Source of the DNA: Verrucomicrobiota bacterium | GTDB taxonomy: Bacteria; Verrucomicrobiota; Verrucomicrobiia; Limisphaerales; UBA11320 | DNA length: 64,000 bases | Direction of reading: 5' to 3' | Assembly (NCBI GenBank): GCA_016199985.1 | Contig: JACQFQ010000004.1 | Coordinates: 1-64,000 of the forward strand | Notes under the pieces: model-generated | Database searches by the model: none | Seen by the model: only the letters and a program-made list of their open reading frames with translations | Told to the model about the DNA's origin: nothing | Program-made: the position numbers and the translations under genes | In this document: positions 1 through 8,166 of the stretch, in pieces | How positions within the stretch are numbered: the first letter of the stretch is position 1 | Layout: each line of letters opens with the position of its first letter

Positions 1-56
1 AGTCTGAAGCAGAGCTCGCTTTAGAACGCGAGTGCGGGTTGCGACGCTGGCACGGA

Positions 57-161
57 GGCAGCGGGCAGCGGGCAGCGGGCAGCGGGCAGCGGGCAGCGGG
101 CAGCGGGCAGCGGGCAGCGGGCAGCGGGCAGCGGGCAGCGGGCAGCGGGCAGCGGGCAGCG
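57..161. repeat. 7-bp tandem repeat, 15 perfect copies
   Basis: The unit GGCAGCG is repeated 15 times without a mismatch and ends abruptly at an AAAGG. Because 7 is not a multiple of 3, a reading frame through it has a 21-base (7-residue) period, which explains the repetitive but meaningless peptides it would encode. The perfect identity suggests recent slippage expansion. No gene that it could switch is visible next to it. Confidence 0.95.
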
Positions 162-689
162 GAAAGGCGGAGGGCTGCGGCCTGGGGGTCGTCCTTCCTG
201 TTGGACTGACTGAGAATTTAGCGCACATCGTGCGGATAGCTCTCGAGCGTTTGATTTGTTCCTTGGAGGGGCTCTGGCTCTAAGACTCCTTGCCTCTCCA
301 CTGGCTTGCTCTGGCAAGCTCTTCAATCACTGAACGCGAAAACGTCTACGCCTGCGAAATTATCGTGTCAACAAGTTCCTCTAATTATTCTGAAAATACT
401 TTAAGCGAGGGGAAACATGTCAACACGGGGACGCTTCGCACCCATGGTTCGAGAGAGTGAGGTTTCGTGTCGTCATCGATTCGAAAGCTTCTTTTGGTTT
501 CAAATCTGAAAGCCGCAAACAGTCACTTCGTGTGCCCCCCTGGCGAACCGGACCCCCTCCCCCCGTTGCCGTTGTAACCCGCCGTTGTAACCCGAGTCGA
601 AGATTTCAGACGATTCATGAGGACGATCCCCACACATCAGTCCGATCCGTTCACCCACCCGTTACCACGATCAAGAGTGGCTCGTTACA
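162..689. other. Intergenic stretch, no gene recognised
   Basis: About 530 bases with no convincing coding region. Bases 330-420 are clearly more AT-rich than the rest of the window. A short tandem duplication lies at 568-593. The small open frames here give low-complexity, arginine- and proline-rich peptides with no family resemblance. Confidence 0.6.
568..593. repeat. 13-bp perfect tandem duplication
   Basis: The 13-mer GCCGTTGTAACCC occurs twice head to tail with no spacer. It lies in non-coding sequence and looks like a simple duplication. No function is apparent. Confidence 0.85.
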
Positions 690-1088
690 CTACTCCGCTG
701 CGAGGCGCGCCTTCACGTCAGTGTAAGCTGCGTCGATCAGCGCCGATAAGGCCGCCACGTCCACTTCCTCTCCAGGCCTGAGCTTGACGTGTCGCATGAA
801 CTTGCCCGCGCCTTGAAGCAAGCCCTGCGGATCCGGTAGTTCGGCTCCTTGGAAGAAACCGATGTTGACGTGGGATGCGAAGGCATCGACGTAGGCAAAC
901 GCCGCGCCGCCCACGCACGCCGTGGGCTGACCATCATGCAACACCTCCCTCACGTCCTCGCCGCAATGGCGCATGGCTTCAAACCACCGTGTTGCCATGG
1001 CGCCCAGCGGATCCTGGTGTTCATCCCGCCAAAGTTGCACGGCGGGATGTCGCGCCGCCGCGTCATGGAGTCGAAATAGCGCTCTCAT
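690..1088 (-). CDS. DUF1801 (YdhG-like) domain protein
   Basis: This 132-aa protein has the full pattern of the small DUF1801 family. It has an early segment around residues 28-45 (LGAMATRWFEAMRHCGED), a central F-Y-V-D-A-F segment followed by HVNIGFFQGAELPDP, and the C-terminal G-x-GKFMRHVKLRPGEEVD signature that members share. Members are small cytosolic alpha/beta proteins. Some Firmicutes relatives have been called iron chaperones, but the general function is unknown. The length matches the family. It is transcribed alone, away from the sugar operon that begins at 1402. The identification by motif is fairly secure. No catalytic function is claimed. Confidence 0.8.
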   Translation of the reverse strand: MRALFRLHDAAARHPAVQLWRDEHQDPLGAMATRWFEAMRHCGEDVREVLHDGQPTACVGGAAFAYVDAFASHVNIGFFQGAELPDPQGLLQGAGKFMRHVKLRPGEEVDVAALSALIDAAYTDVKARLAAE

Positions 1089-1236
1089 TGCTTACGGGCG
1101 CCGACCCTCGCCGCAGAACGAAGGCAGGGTTGAGTCTCGACGATTCATGCCCTTGGATTTAGAGGCGTCCCGTTGAAAACACAAGTCTGCCCTCGTCCTG
1201 GTAGCGTTCATCGCAACATCCGCCCGTTGCGCGGCT

Positions 1237-1416
1237 TCATGTCCGTCTCGTTTGCTTCAAACTGCGCAGGCCGACGAGGTTGCCATCGGTGTCTTTGAAC
1301 AAGCCGATGAAGCCGTGTTCGCGGATGGAGAACCTCGGTTTCACCACGGCGCCGCTTGCGCATTGACCGGCAATGCCGGCTTCGACGATCCTCGCCAGAC
1401 CATGCTTCCCCGACAT
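1237..1416 (-). pseudogene. C-terminal remnant of a VOC (glyoxalase-fold) protein
   Basis: The last 50-60 codons of a minus-strand frame read like the end of a VOC-superfamily (YciI/PhnB/glyoxalase-like) protein. There is a V-E-A-G segment, then V-V-K-P-R-F-S-I, then REHGFIGLFKDTDGNLVGLRS. The last stretch is the usual final beta-strand with a metal-ligand glutamate position occupied by D/G. Upstream codons in this frame run into the antisense of the DUF1080 gene and have no VOC resemblance, so only the tail survives. The 5' end of the remnant overlaps the first codons of the DUF1080 gene at 1402. This is probably the scar of a deletion or insertion that brought the sugar operon here. Confidence 0.5.
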
Positions 1417-2898
1417 GCCGTGACACGCGCAATCGCTGGCCGCGAAGCTCTCGCGATTCGATGTTTCATCCTGGTCCTGGCTTTCCTGCCTCCGTGGATC
1501 GCCGCAGCCGCCTCGAGCGAGCGCGCCGCGACCTGGACATCGCTGTTCAACGGCCGCGACCTCGCGGGCTGGGACGTCTGGCTCGGGCCGAAGAGCGGCG
1601 GATACCACGATCCCAAGACATCGAAGGAATCGCCCCTGGGGCTGAACAACGATCCTCTGCATGTGTTCTCGGTCGACAGGGAGGCCGGCGTTCCGGCAAT
1701 CCATGTGTCCGGCCAGGTGTTCGGCGCGATCACCACGCGCGAGGAGTTCGAGAACTTTCACCTCCGGATCGAATACAAATGGGGAACGAAGAAATGGCCG
1801 CCACGAAATGAGCCCCAGCACTACCCCGACTCCGGCGCGCTGTATTGGGCCATAGGACCCCAGGGCGCGGGCAGCTACGCCTGGATGCGCTCGGTCGAGT
1901 GCAACATCATGCAAAAAGGCGTCGGACAATGGTGGGCCGTCGACGGGACCTATGTCGACGTGGAGGCACGCAAGGTGGTTCTCGAGAAGGAGCCCTGGAT
2001 TCCGTATCGGGGCGAAGGTCCGGGCGAGGAGTGCCACGTGTATCAAAAAGGGTTGCCCTTGATCACAACGGGCGGAGGGATCACGTCCGGCATCGATCCT
2101 GAGAAGCCGGGCGAGTGGAACGTCTGCGAGGTGATCGCCTGGGGCAATGTGGGCTTGCACCTTCTCAACGGCCAGGTCTCGCTGGCCCTGGTCAACCCCC
2201 GCTACACAGACAACAACATTGAGCGTCCGCTCAACCACGGCAAGATCCAGCTCCAGTCCGAGGGCGCCGAGATCTTCTTCCGCAAAGTGGAGCTCCGCCC
2301 CATTTCGAAGATCCCCTCCGATCTGCTGACGCATGTTCCCCTCAGCAGCCCGAGCGAGGAAGGGTTCGCATCGCTCATCGGTCGCGACGAGAAGGACGGA
2401 TGGGCCCAGTGCGGTCCCGGAAACTTCACGGTCGCCGACGGCGTCGCGACCGGGCACGGCGGCATGGGCCTCTGGTGGCACACCCGGCGCGCGTACACGA
2501 ACTTCGTGATTCGAGGCGAGTGGCTGCAGGAGCAGCCCATCGCGGACTCCGGACTCTTCGTGCGCTTTCCCGATCCGGGCCAGGACCCGTGGAAGGCGGT
2601 GCGCGAAGGACACGAGATGGAGATCGGCGATCCCCATCCCGCAAAGCCTTCCGACACCACCGGCTCGATCTACCCCTTCAGCCCGCCTGTCGAAGTCCCG
2701 GTCAAGCCGCCCGGAAAGTGGAACGCCTACGAACTGGTCTGCGTGGGACACAACTACTCCGTGCGACTCAACGGCCAGCTCGTGAACACCTGGACCGACC
2801 CCCAGAAGCGCAGCCTCGCGGGATACGTGGGAATCCAGAATTACAACGACGGAAAAACGGTCCGCCACCGCAACCTGCGGATCAAGCCGCTGCCCTGA
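1402..2898 (+). CDS. Secreted protein with two DUF1080 domains
   Basis: This is a 498-aa protein made of two tandem DUF1080 (3-keto-disaccharide hydrolase, concanavalin-like jelly roll) modules. The first begins at WTSLFNGRDLAGW near residue 45 and contains EFENFHLRIEYKWG and DSGALYW. The second, near residue 320, begins EGFASLIGRDEKDGW and contains AYTNFVIRGEW and ADSGLFVRFP. DUF1080 enzymes act on oxidised (3-keto) glycosides or other glycans in the periplasm. I chose the ATG at 1402 because it puts a signal peptide (about 35 residues, hydrophobic core FILVLAFLPPW, cleavage after AAA) at the N-terminus; the frame upstream lacks such features. It is the first gene of a co-directional cluster (next gene 15 bases on), so it likely supplies or recognises the substrate of that pathway. 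The exact substrate is unknown. Confidence 0.85.
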   Translation: MLPRHAVTRAIAGREALAIRCFILVLAFLPPWIAAAASSERAATWTSLFNGRDLAGWDVWLGPKSGGYHDPKTSKESPLGLNNDPLHVFSVDREAGVPAIHVSGQVFGAITTREEFENFHLRIEYKWGTKKWPPRNEPQHYPDSGALYWAIGPQGAGSYAWMRSVECNIMQKGVGQWWAVDGTYVDVEARKVVLEKEPWIPYRGEGPGEECHVYQKGLPLITTGGGITSGIDPEKPGEWNVCEVIAWGNVGLHLLNGQVSLALVNPRYTDNNIERPLNHGKIQLQSEGAEIFFRKVELRPISKIPSDLLTHVPLSSPSEEGFASLIGRDEKDGWAQCGPGNFTVADGVATGHGGMGLWWHTRRAYTNFVIRGEWLQEQPIADSGLFVRFPDPGQDPWKAVREGHEMEIGDPHPAKPSDTTGSIYPFSPPVEVPVKPPGKWNAYELVCVGHNYSVRLNGQLVNTWTDPQKRSLAGYVGIQNYNDGKTVRHRNLRIKPLP

Positions 2899-2912
2899 CC
2901 GCTGAGCCGCGT

Positions 2913-4022
2913 ATGAAGGCCATCGGGATTGGAATCATCGGTTGCGGGAATGTGCTGGACGCCTACCTGCCCCAGTGCGAGCGGCTGGAGTCGCGCGGCG
3001 CGGCGAGAGTCCATGTCGCTTGCGGCAGGCCTGCTCAGCGCGAGCGCGCTCTCGGACTCGGAGCGCGCCGCTTCACCACGAACGAGAACGACGTCCTCCA
3101 CGCGCCGGAGGTGGACCTCGTCCTGATCCTCACATCCATGCCTTCGCACGCCCGATTGACGCGAGAGGCGCTGGAAGCTGGAAAGCACGTCCTGGTGGAG
3201 AAGCCCTTCGCGACGACGCTGGAGGAAGCCGACTCGCTTCTCCAACTGGCGACGCGGAAGCAACGACATCTGGCCTGCGCTCCGTTCACAACCCTCAGCC
3301 CGACGTTTCGATCGATCGCGCAGATCATCCAGAGCGGACGGATCGGCAAGCCCTGCTCCGCGCGCGCGCGATACGGATGGGCGGGGCCGTCGTGGGCGGA
3401 TTGGTTCTACAAACCGGGCGGCGGCTGCCTGTTCGACCTGGCGGTCTATTGCGTCACGTCGTTGACCGGCCTGCTCGGACCCGTCCATCGCGTCATGGCG
3501 ATGACGGGCGCGGCGATTCCGCGGCGGATGATCGAGGGACGTCCCACGGCGGTGGAGGCGGAGGACAACGCGCAGGTCCTGCTCGATTTCGGCGATCGGT
3601 GCTTCGGCGTGGTCACCAGCGGTTTCACGATGCAGCAATACCGGTCCCCCGCCCTGGAGATCTACGGAACCGATGGCGTCGTTCAGATGATCGGGGACGA
3701 TTGGGATCCCGACGGCCATGAGCTTTGGGAAAACCGGGTCGGCGCATGGCAGGTCTTCAAGGAAACAGCGCCCGATTGGTCGTGGACCGACGGATTGCCG
3801 CACACGGTGCAGCGGCTCCGCGAAGACAAAACGCCCGAAGTGAATCCGCGGCACGCCCGGCATGTTCTGGAGATTCTTCTCGCGGCGCAGCGATCCGGCG
3901 CGAGCGGGTCCGCGATTGACGTGATCAGCCGATTCGATCGCGCTCCTTGCGCTCCTTTGCCCGGTTCCGATCCGGCGCACCTCCAGCACGACCGCTCCCG
4001 TCCGCATCCCCCGGAGCACTGA
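2913..4022 (+). CDS. Gfo/Idh/MocA family NAD(P)-dependent oxidoreductase
   Basis: A 369-aa protein whose N-terminus IGIIGCGNVLDAYLP is the Rossmann GxGxxG-type dinucleotide site. It continues with the family hallmark AGKHVLVEKPFATTLEEA (EKP motif, about residue 100) and a GG(G)CLFDLAVYCVT segment in the C-terminal catalytic alpha/beta domain. These enzymes oxidise or reduce sugars, inositols and related polyols in the cytosol. Its position directly behind a DUF1080 gene is in keeping with sugar-oxidation pathways in which keto-sugars are intermediates. The start at 2913 lies 14 bases after the previous stop. The C-terminal 25 residues are arginine- and proline-rich with no family match, so the true end of the fold is earlier. 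Confidence 0.9.
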   Translation: MKAIGIGIIGCGNVLDAYLPQCERLESRGAARVHVACGRPAQRERALGLGARRFTTNENDVLHAPEVDLVLILTSMPSHARLTREALEAGKHVLVEKPFATTLEEADSLLQLATRKQRHLACAPFTTLSPTFRSIAQIIQSGRIGKPCSARARYGWAGPSWADWFYKPGGGCLFDLAVYCVTSLTGLLGPVHRVMAMTGAAIPRRMIEGRPTAVEAEDNAQVLLDFGDRCFGVVTSGFTMQQYRSPALEIYGTDGVVQMIGDDWDPDGHELWENRVGAWQVFKETAPDWSWTDGLPHTVQRLREDKTPEVNPRHARHVLEILLAAQRSGASGSAIDVISRFDRAPCAPLPGSDPAHLQHDRSRPHPPEH

Positions 4023-4033
4023 TTCATCGCGCC

Positions 4034-4927
4034 ATGCCCTCCTGGTTCCTCTACACCATTCTGACCGTTCTGCTCTGGGGCGGATGGGGGTTCGCGTCCC
4101 GGCTGCCGGGATCGCGGCTCAGCCCGGAGCACACGCTCGTGATCTCGACATTCGGCGTTCTCCCGATTCTCATCGCGCTCGGGCTGAAGGGCGCGGCGCG
4201 CTGCTCCCGGGCCCAGCGAGGGCCGGCCGCCTGGGCTCTGTTGGCGGGCTTGCTGGGAAGCGCTGGCAACCTGGCCCTCTACCGGCTGATGAACGCGGGG
4301 GAAAGAGCCGCGACCGTTGTGCCGCTCACAGCGCTTTACCCCCTGATCACGATCGCGCTCGCGGTTCCCATCCTGAAGGAGCGGCTGAGCGGATGGCAGA
4401 AGGGAGGAGTCGCCCTTGCCCTCGGCGCGATCTATCTGTTCAACACGACCACGGATGGCGCGACGCTGGATCGTTGGATCCTGCTCGCTCTGCTGCCGAC
4501 GGCGCTGTGGGGCGTCGCGGCGCTGCTTCAAAAACTCTCCGCGCAATCGCTCTCGGGGGAGGTTTCGACGTTCTGGTTTCTCCTGGGCTTGATCCCCGTC
4601 GCCTCCGCGATGGCCGCCCTAAAAGGGTTCCCGCGCGACCTCTCGCCCTCGCTGTGGGGATTGGCGGTCCTGATCGGGCTGCTGCTCGGCCTCGGGAACC
4701 TGACGCTGCTCGCCGCGTACGCCTCCGACGGCAAAGCAAGCGTCATCACGCCTCTCTCCTCGCTGTATCCGATCGTCACGGTGCCCCTCGCTGTGGCGTT
4801 TCTCGGCGAGAAGGTTGGCGCGCGGGAAGGTTTCGCGATCGCGCTGTCGCTGTGTTCCGTCGCCGCCTTGTCACAGGAGCGGGCCGCGCAGACCTTGACA
4901 TCGCCCCCGGCTTCCATGTCTCAGTAA
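4034..4927 (+). CDS. EamA/DMT-superfamily permease
   Basis: A 297-aa integral membrane protein with about ten hydrophobic helices arranged as two EamA halves. Each half ends with the family sequence type found here as ALYPLITIALAVPILKERLS (residues 93-112) and SLYPIVTVPLAVAFLGEKVG. Members export or import small metabolites such as amino acids, nucleotides or sugars. The gene sits 11 bases after the oxidoreductase and 26 before the methyltransferase-like gene, so it is probably the transporter of this operon. The direction and substrate cannot be read from sequence. Confidence 0.85.
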   Translation: MPSWFLYTILTVLLWGGWGFASRLPGSRLSPEHTLVISTFGVLPILIALGLKGAARCSRAQRGPAAWALLAGLLGSAGNLALYRLMNAGERAATVVPLTALYPLITIALAVPILKERLSGWQKGGVALALGAIYLFNTTTDGATLDRWILLALLPTALWGVAALLQKLSAQSLSGEVSTFWFLLGLIPVASAMAALKGFPRDLSPSLWGLAVLIGLLLGLGNLTLLAAYASDGKASVITPLSSLYPIVTVPLAVAFLGEKVGAREGFAIALSLCSVAALSQERAAQTLTSPPASMSQ

Positions 4928-4953
4928 ACCCGTTCATTCCTAATCCAATTCAC

Positions 4954-5922
4954 ATGAGCGAAAACATTCGTCGACAGATGCAGGCGGGGCCGGTCCTGGG
5001 AGACGGCGGCTATTTGATCGAGTTGGAACGCCGCGGCTATGTGGCGTCCGGATCGCGTCGGGAGAAGGTGGGCACGGGGAAAGGCAGCGGCCAGTTCACT
5101 CCCGAGGTGGCGATCGAGCAACCCGAGGCGTTGCGTCAGCTCCACCGCGAGTTCATGCGCGCGGGGTCCCAAGCCCTCCAGGCGCTCACCTTCTTCGGCA
5201 CGCGCGAAAAGCTCAATCGCGCCGGCTACGGCGCCCAGACCGAGTCCATCAACGCGGCGGCCGTCAAGCTGGCGAAGGAGATCGCGGGCGACGAAGCGCT
5301 CGTGGCGGGCAGCGTGTCGCGAACGCAGCTGATCGAGCGCGAAGGCATAGGCGCGCTCGAGAAGGCGAAGGATCACATCGCCGAGCAAATCCGGCTGCTC
5401 AAGGACGCCGGCGTCGACTTCCTCATCCTGGAAACTTTCTTCCACCTCGCCGAGATGCGCGTCGCTCTTGAGTGCGCCGCGAAGAGCGGTCTTCCCTCGG
5501 TGGCGACGATGAGCTTCCGCCCGCTCATCACCGAATGCAGCGACGGCAAGTCGCCCGCCGAGTGCGCGCGGGTGATGACGGATCTCGGCGCCGTCGCTGT
5601 CGGCGCGAACTGCGAGCAAGAGCCCAGCCGGATGCTGCCCCTCCTGCGCGCGATGCGCGCGGGAACGGCGCTCCCTCTCGCGGCGCAGCCGAGCGCGTTC
5701 CACACCACGGACGCCTGCCAGTGCTTCACCCGCCTGCCGCAGTTCCCGGACGACCTCGAAACCATCCAGGTTTCGCGGACGGAATTCTTCGACTTTGGCC
5801 GCGCGGCCAGGAATGAAGGCATCGGCTACATCGGGGGATGCTGCGGATGCAACGCCGCGTATATTCTCGCCCTCGCGGACGGACTTGCGGCGGCAGCCGC
5901 GCCGAATTCTCACGCAACGTGA
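4954..5922 (+). CDS. Homocysteine S-methyltransferase-family protein
   Basis: This 322-aa TIM-barrel protein has the zinc-thiolate signature of Pfam S-methyl_trans enzymes. A cysteine in VGANC (C220) is followed by GGCCG with paired cysteines C296/C297. N-terminal GDGGYLIELERRGYV resembles the betaine/homocysteine methyltransferase branch. Known members transfer a methyl group from betaine, S-methylmethionine or similar donors to homocysteine in the cytosol. It is odd to find one inside a sugar operon. Either the operon's substrate carries a methyl group or the gene is a passenger. Its stop overlaps the next gene's start by one base (TGATG), indicating co-translation with the kinase gene. Confidence 0.85.
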   Translation: MSENIRRQMQAGPVLGDGGYLIELERRGYVASGSRREKVGTGKGSGQFTPEVAIEQPEALRQLHREFMRAGSQALQALTFFGTREKLNRAGYGAQTESINAAAVKLAKEIAGDEALVAGSVSRTQLIEREGIGALEKAKDHIAEQIRLLKDAGVDFLILETFFHLAEMRVALECAAKSGLPSVATMSFRPLITECSDGKSPAECARVMTDLGAVAVGANCEQEPSRMLPLLRAMRAGTALPLAAQPSAFHTTDACQCFTRLPQFPDDLETIQVSRTEFFDFGRAARNEGIGYIGGCCGCNAAYILALADGLAAAAAPNSHAT

Positions 5923-6878
5923 TGAGTCTTCCCTTGATCGAAGGCTGCGCGATGGGGATCGACGTTGGGGGAACGAAGATCGCCGCGGGGCTGGTGTCGT
6001 TCCCGGACGCGAAAGTCCTCGCCCGGATCCAGCGTCCGACGCTCCCAGGCCGGGGCGGCGACGCGTCGCTCGGGGATCTTGTCGAGGTTTACGCGGCCCT
6101 TGAATTGGAAGCGGTGCGCCTGGGCGTGCGCCCCTCAGCCTGCGGCTTGGGCCTCCCGGAGCTCGTGACCTCGGACGGCCGGATTGTCAGCAACGCGATC
6201 CTGGGTTGGCAGCGGTCGCCCGTGCGATCAGCGCTGTCCTCCAATCGTCCCTGCTTCATCGAAGCCGATGTCCGGGCCGGAGCGCTCGCGGAAGCCTATT
6301 TCGGCGCTGGACGCGCGCTGTCCTCCTTCCTCTACATCACGGTGGGGACCGGCATCAGCTGCTGCCTGGTCATCGACGGCGTCCCCTACACGGGAACGCT
6401 CGGGCTCACAGGCACCATGGCGAGCAATCCGATGTTCTGCGACGGCGACGACGGACGTCCCCGCCGCGGGCTGCCGCTGGAGAACTATTCCGCGGGACCG
6501 GCGCTGGTGACGCGACTCAACCATCTGTCGCCCGGCGCCGCGGACTCCGGGCACGAGGTTCTCGCCCTCGCGGCCTCGGGACACGCAACGGCGGCCCATG
6601 TCGTCGTCAGCGCGGCGGAGCTTCTCGGATGCTCGATCGGGCATCTCGTGAACACGCTGGATCCCGCCGCCGTTGTGGTCGGCGGCGGACTGGGGATCGC
6701 AGGGGGGCTCTATTGGGACGCGATGGTCAAAGCGGCCCGCGAACAGATCTGGTCGGAGTTCCATCGATCGCTCCCCATCCATACCGCCCAAACCGGCGTG
6801 GACGCCGGCCTCATCGGGGCCGCGCTCCGCGCGCTCCGCCTCTCTCAGTCCACTCCTCCCGACGCGCTCCGCTCATGA
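5922..6878 (+). CDS. ROK-family sugar kinase lacking the zinc motif
   Basis: A 318-aa protein with the ATP-binding DVGGTK (residues 14-19), a catalytic aspartate in EADVRAGALAEAYFG, GTG-containing VGTGISCC and a C-terminal VVVGGGLG. These place it in the ROK family of cytosolic hexose and N-acetylhexosamine kinases. The usual zinc site (GHxxV...CxCGxxGC) is absent: where it should lie the protein reads CDGDDGRPRRGLPLENYSAG, with the following LE-x-Y-S-A-G retained. Zinc-free ROK proteins exist but are the minority. The start shares one base with the preceding stop. A second ATG ten codons in (MGIDVGG) is possible. The adjacent AgaI-like gene suggests an amino-sugar substrate; that is inference. 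Confidence 0.85.
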   Translation: MSLPLIEGCAMGIDVGGTKIAAGLVSFPDAKVLARIQRPTLPGRGGDASLGDLVEVYAALELEAVRLGVRPSACGLGLPELVTSDGRIVSNAILGWQRSPVRSALSSNRPCFIEADVRAGALAEAYFGAGRALSSFLYITVGTGISCCLVIDGVPYTGTLGLTGTMASNPMFCDGDDGRPRRGLPLENYSAGPALVTRLNHLSPGAADSGHEVLALAASGHATAAHVVVSAAELLGCSIGHLVNTLDPAAVVVGGGLGIAGGLYWDAMVKAAREQIWSEFHRSLPIHTAQTGVDAGLIGAALRALRLSQSTPPDALRS

Positions 6879-7585
6879 AGCCCCGGGTTCTCGCCACTCA
6901 CGAAACCATGAGCGCCGCGGCCGCGCGATGGCTGAGCGACACGCTAAAAGGCCGGCCCGATTCGCTGTTCTGTCTCGCCACAGGCGGAACGCCTCTTCTC
7001 GCCTACGAGAAGTTTGTAGCGCAGGCGCGCCGGGCCCCGGGCCTGTGCCGACGAATGCGCGCGCTCAAGCTGGACGAGTGGGGAGGCTTGGACATGGATG
7101 ATCCGGCGAGCTGCGAGTTCGCGCTCCAGACCTCTCTCGTCCGTCCGCTGAAGCTCAACAAGCGTTACACGGGTTTCGAGAGCCGCCCCGACGACCCGGC
7201 GAAAGAATGCGCGCGGATCGCCGCGTGGCTTCGCAAGAACGGGCCGATTGATGTGTGCGTGCTCGGCCTGGGGGTGAACGGACATCTGGCTTTCAACGAG
7301 CCCGCGGAGTCGCTGCAACCGGGCGTCCACGTCGCGAAGCTCGCCCGCGCGTCCATGGGACACAGCATGCTGAACGCCGCGCGATCCAAGCCGCGCTACG
7401 GGATCACGCTCGGCATCGCCGATATTCTCCAGTCGCGCCGCGTCCTGCTGCTCGTCAGCGGCCCCGCGAAGCGGGTCCCCCTGCGCCGCCTGTTGGAAGG
7501 CCGCGTGACGCCGCGCTTTCCCGCCAGCTTCCTCTGGCTTCACCCCGACGTCACGCTGCTCTGCGATCGAGCGGCGACCCGCTAA
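6875..7585 (+). CDS. agaI: AgaI/NagB-type amino-sugar-6-phosphate deaminase
   Basis: This 236-aa protein belongs to the NagB superfamily: ATGGTP (residues 35-40), LDEWGG (66-71) and GLGVNGHLAFNEP (131-143). In NagB the position held here by N135 is the catalytic aspartate. An asparagine there, together with the C-terminal VLLLVSGPAKR and FPASFLWLHPDVTLLC, is what I recall of AgaI, the galactosamine-6-phosphate deaminase/isomerase, rather than NagB. The predicted role is converting a hexosamine-6-phosphate to ketohexose-6-phosphate plus ammonia in the cytosol. The start overlaps the kinase stop (ATGA), so kinase and deaminase are translationally coupled, as expected for consecutive steps. It closes the operon; the next gene converges with a 4-base overlap. 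Confidence 0.8.
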   Translation: MKPRVLATHETMSAAAARWLSDTLKGRPDSLFCLATGGTPLLAYEKFVAQARRAPGLCRRMRALKLDEWGGLDMDDPASCEFALQTSLVRPLKLNKRYTGFESRPDDPAKECARIAAWLRKNGPIDVCVLGLGVNGHLAFNEPAESLQPGVHVAKLARASMGHSMLNAARSKPRYGITLGIADILQSRRVLLLVSGPAKRVPLRRLLEGRVTPRFPASFLWLHPDVTLLCDRAATR

Positions 7586-8064
7586 GCGATCGCGTCCAAC
7601 CCCTGGGTGGACGCCGCGCGAGGGGTCGCGCTGTTTACGGCCTTCGCCGCCCCGCCCGTATCATCTCCATCGCCGTCGTTGTCCGGATGGCGATGCCCGT
7701 GGGCGCGATGGCCGCGCTCCGCGCGGAGGTCCTGCTGAAAAGCGCTGAACGCCTTCTGAATCCCGTCGAGTTGCCCGGCCTTGAGGGCGTCCGCGAGCGA
7801 GGCAAAGTCCTTGCCCACCGACGTGGTGGGATCCAGGAGCTTCTTGGCGTTGGCGTCGTTTGGGGCCGCCTCGAGGTCCTTTTTCAAGGTCTCAAAGGCC
7901 TTCTGAGCCGCGGCGACGTCCCCAGACTTGATGGCGGCGCGGAGCGCCTTGAAGTCCTTGAAGCGTTGTCGCCCCACCTGATGCAAGGGATCAGCCGCTC
8001 CCGACTGCGCGCCGGACGCGCCGTCTGATTTACACGAGCACTGGCCGGAAGAAGGAATAGTCAT
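7582..8064 (-). CDS. Small hypothetical protein with duplicated helical repeat
   Basis: This 160-aa protein contains two copies of a helical motif: FKALRAAIKSGDVAAAQKAF around residue 40 and FASLADALKAGQLDGIQKAF around residue 87. Each is followed by an F-x-x-(L/F)-K/Q-x-D-L. Similar duplicated short proteins occur in several phyla without an assigned function. The tail has histidine- and aspartate-rich HGHRHPDNDGDGDD, which could bind metal. It converges on the agaI-like gene, sharing four bases at the stops. It is probably a real gene, with unknown function. Confidence 0.65.
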   Translation of the reverse strand: MTIPSSGQCSCKSDGASGAQSGAADPLHQVGRQRFKDFKALRAAIKSGDVAAAQKAFETLKKDLEAAPNDANAKKLLDPTTSVGKDFASLADALKAGQLDGIQKAFSAFQQDLRAERGHRAHGHRHPDNDGDGDDTGGAAKAVNSATPRAASTQGLDAIA

Positions 8065-8166
8065 AATGAATCAGTTCGAAGGGATGGATATTGCGAGGGG
8101 TATCTGGCCAGAGGCCATTACCCACTCCATCGGACGTCTTCATTCTCCCCTTGAGGGCCTTTTGTT

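Noticed and set aside
57..161. CRISPR array
   Set aside because: Unit of 7 bp with no spacers; it is a simple tandem repeat.
32..283. Open frame through the 7-bp repeat (plus strand)
   Set aside because: Its peptide is only the RAAGSGQ repeat and low-complexity tail; the repeat's 21-base period produces it automatically. The same holds for the minus-strand frame at 21-326.
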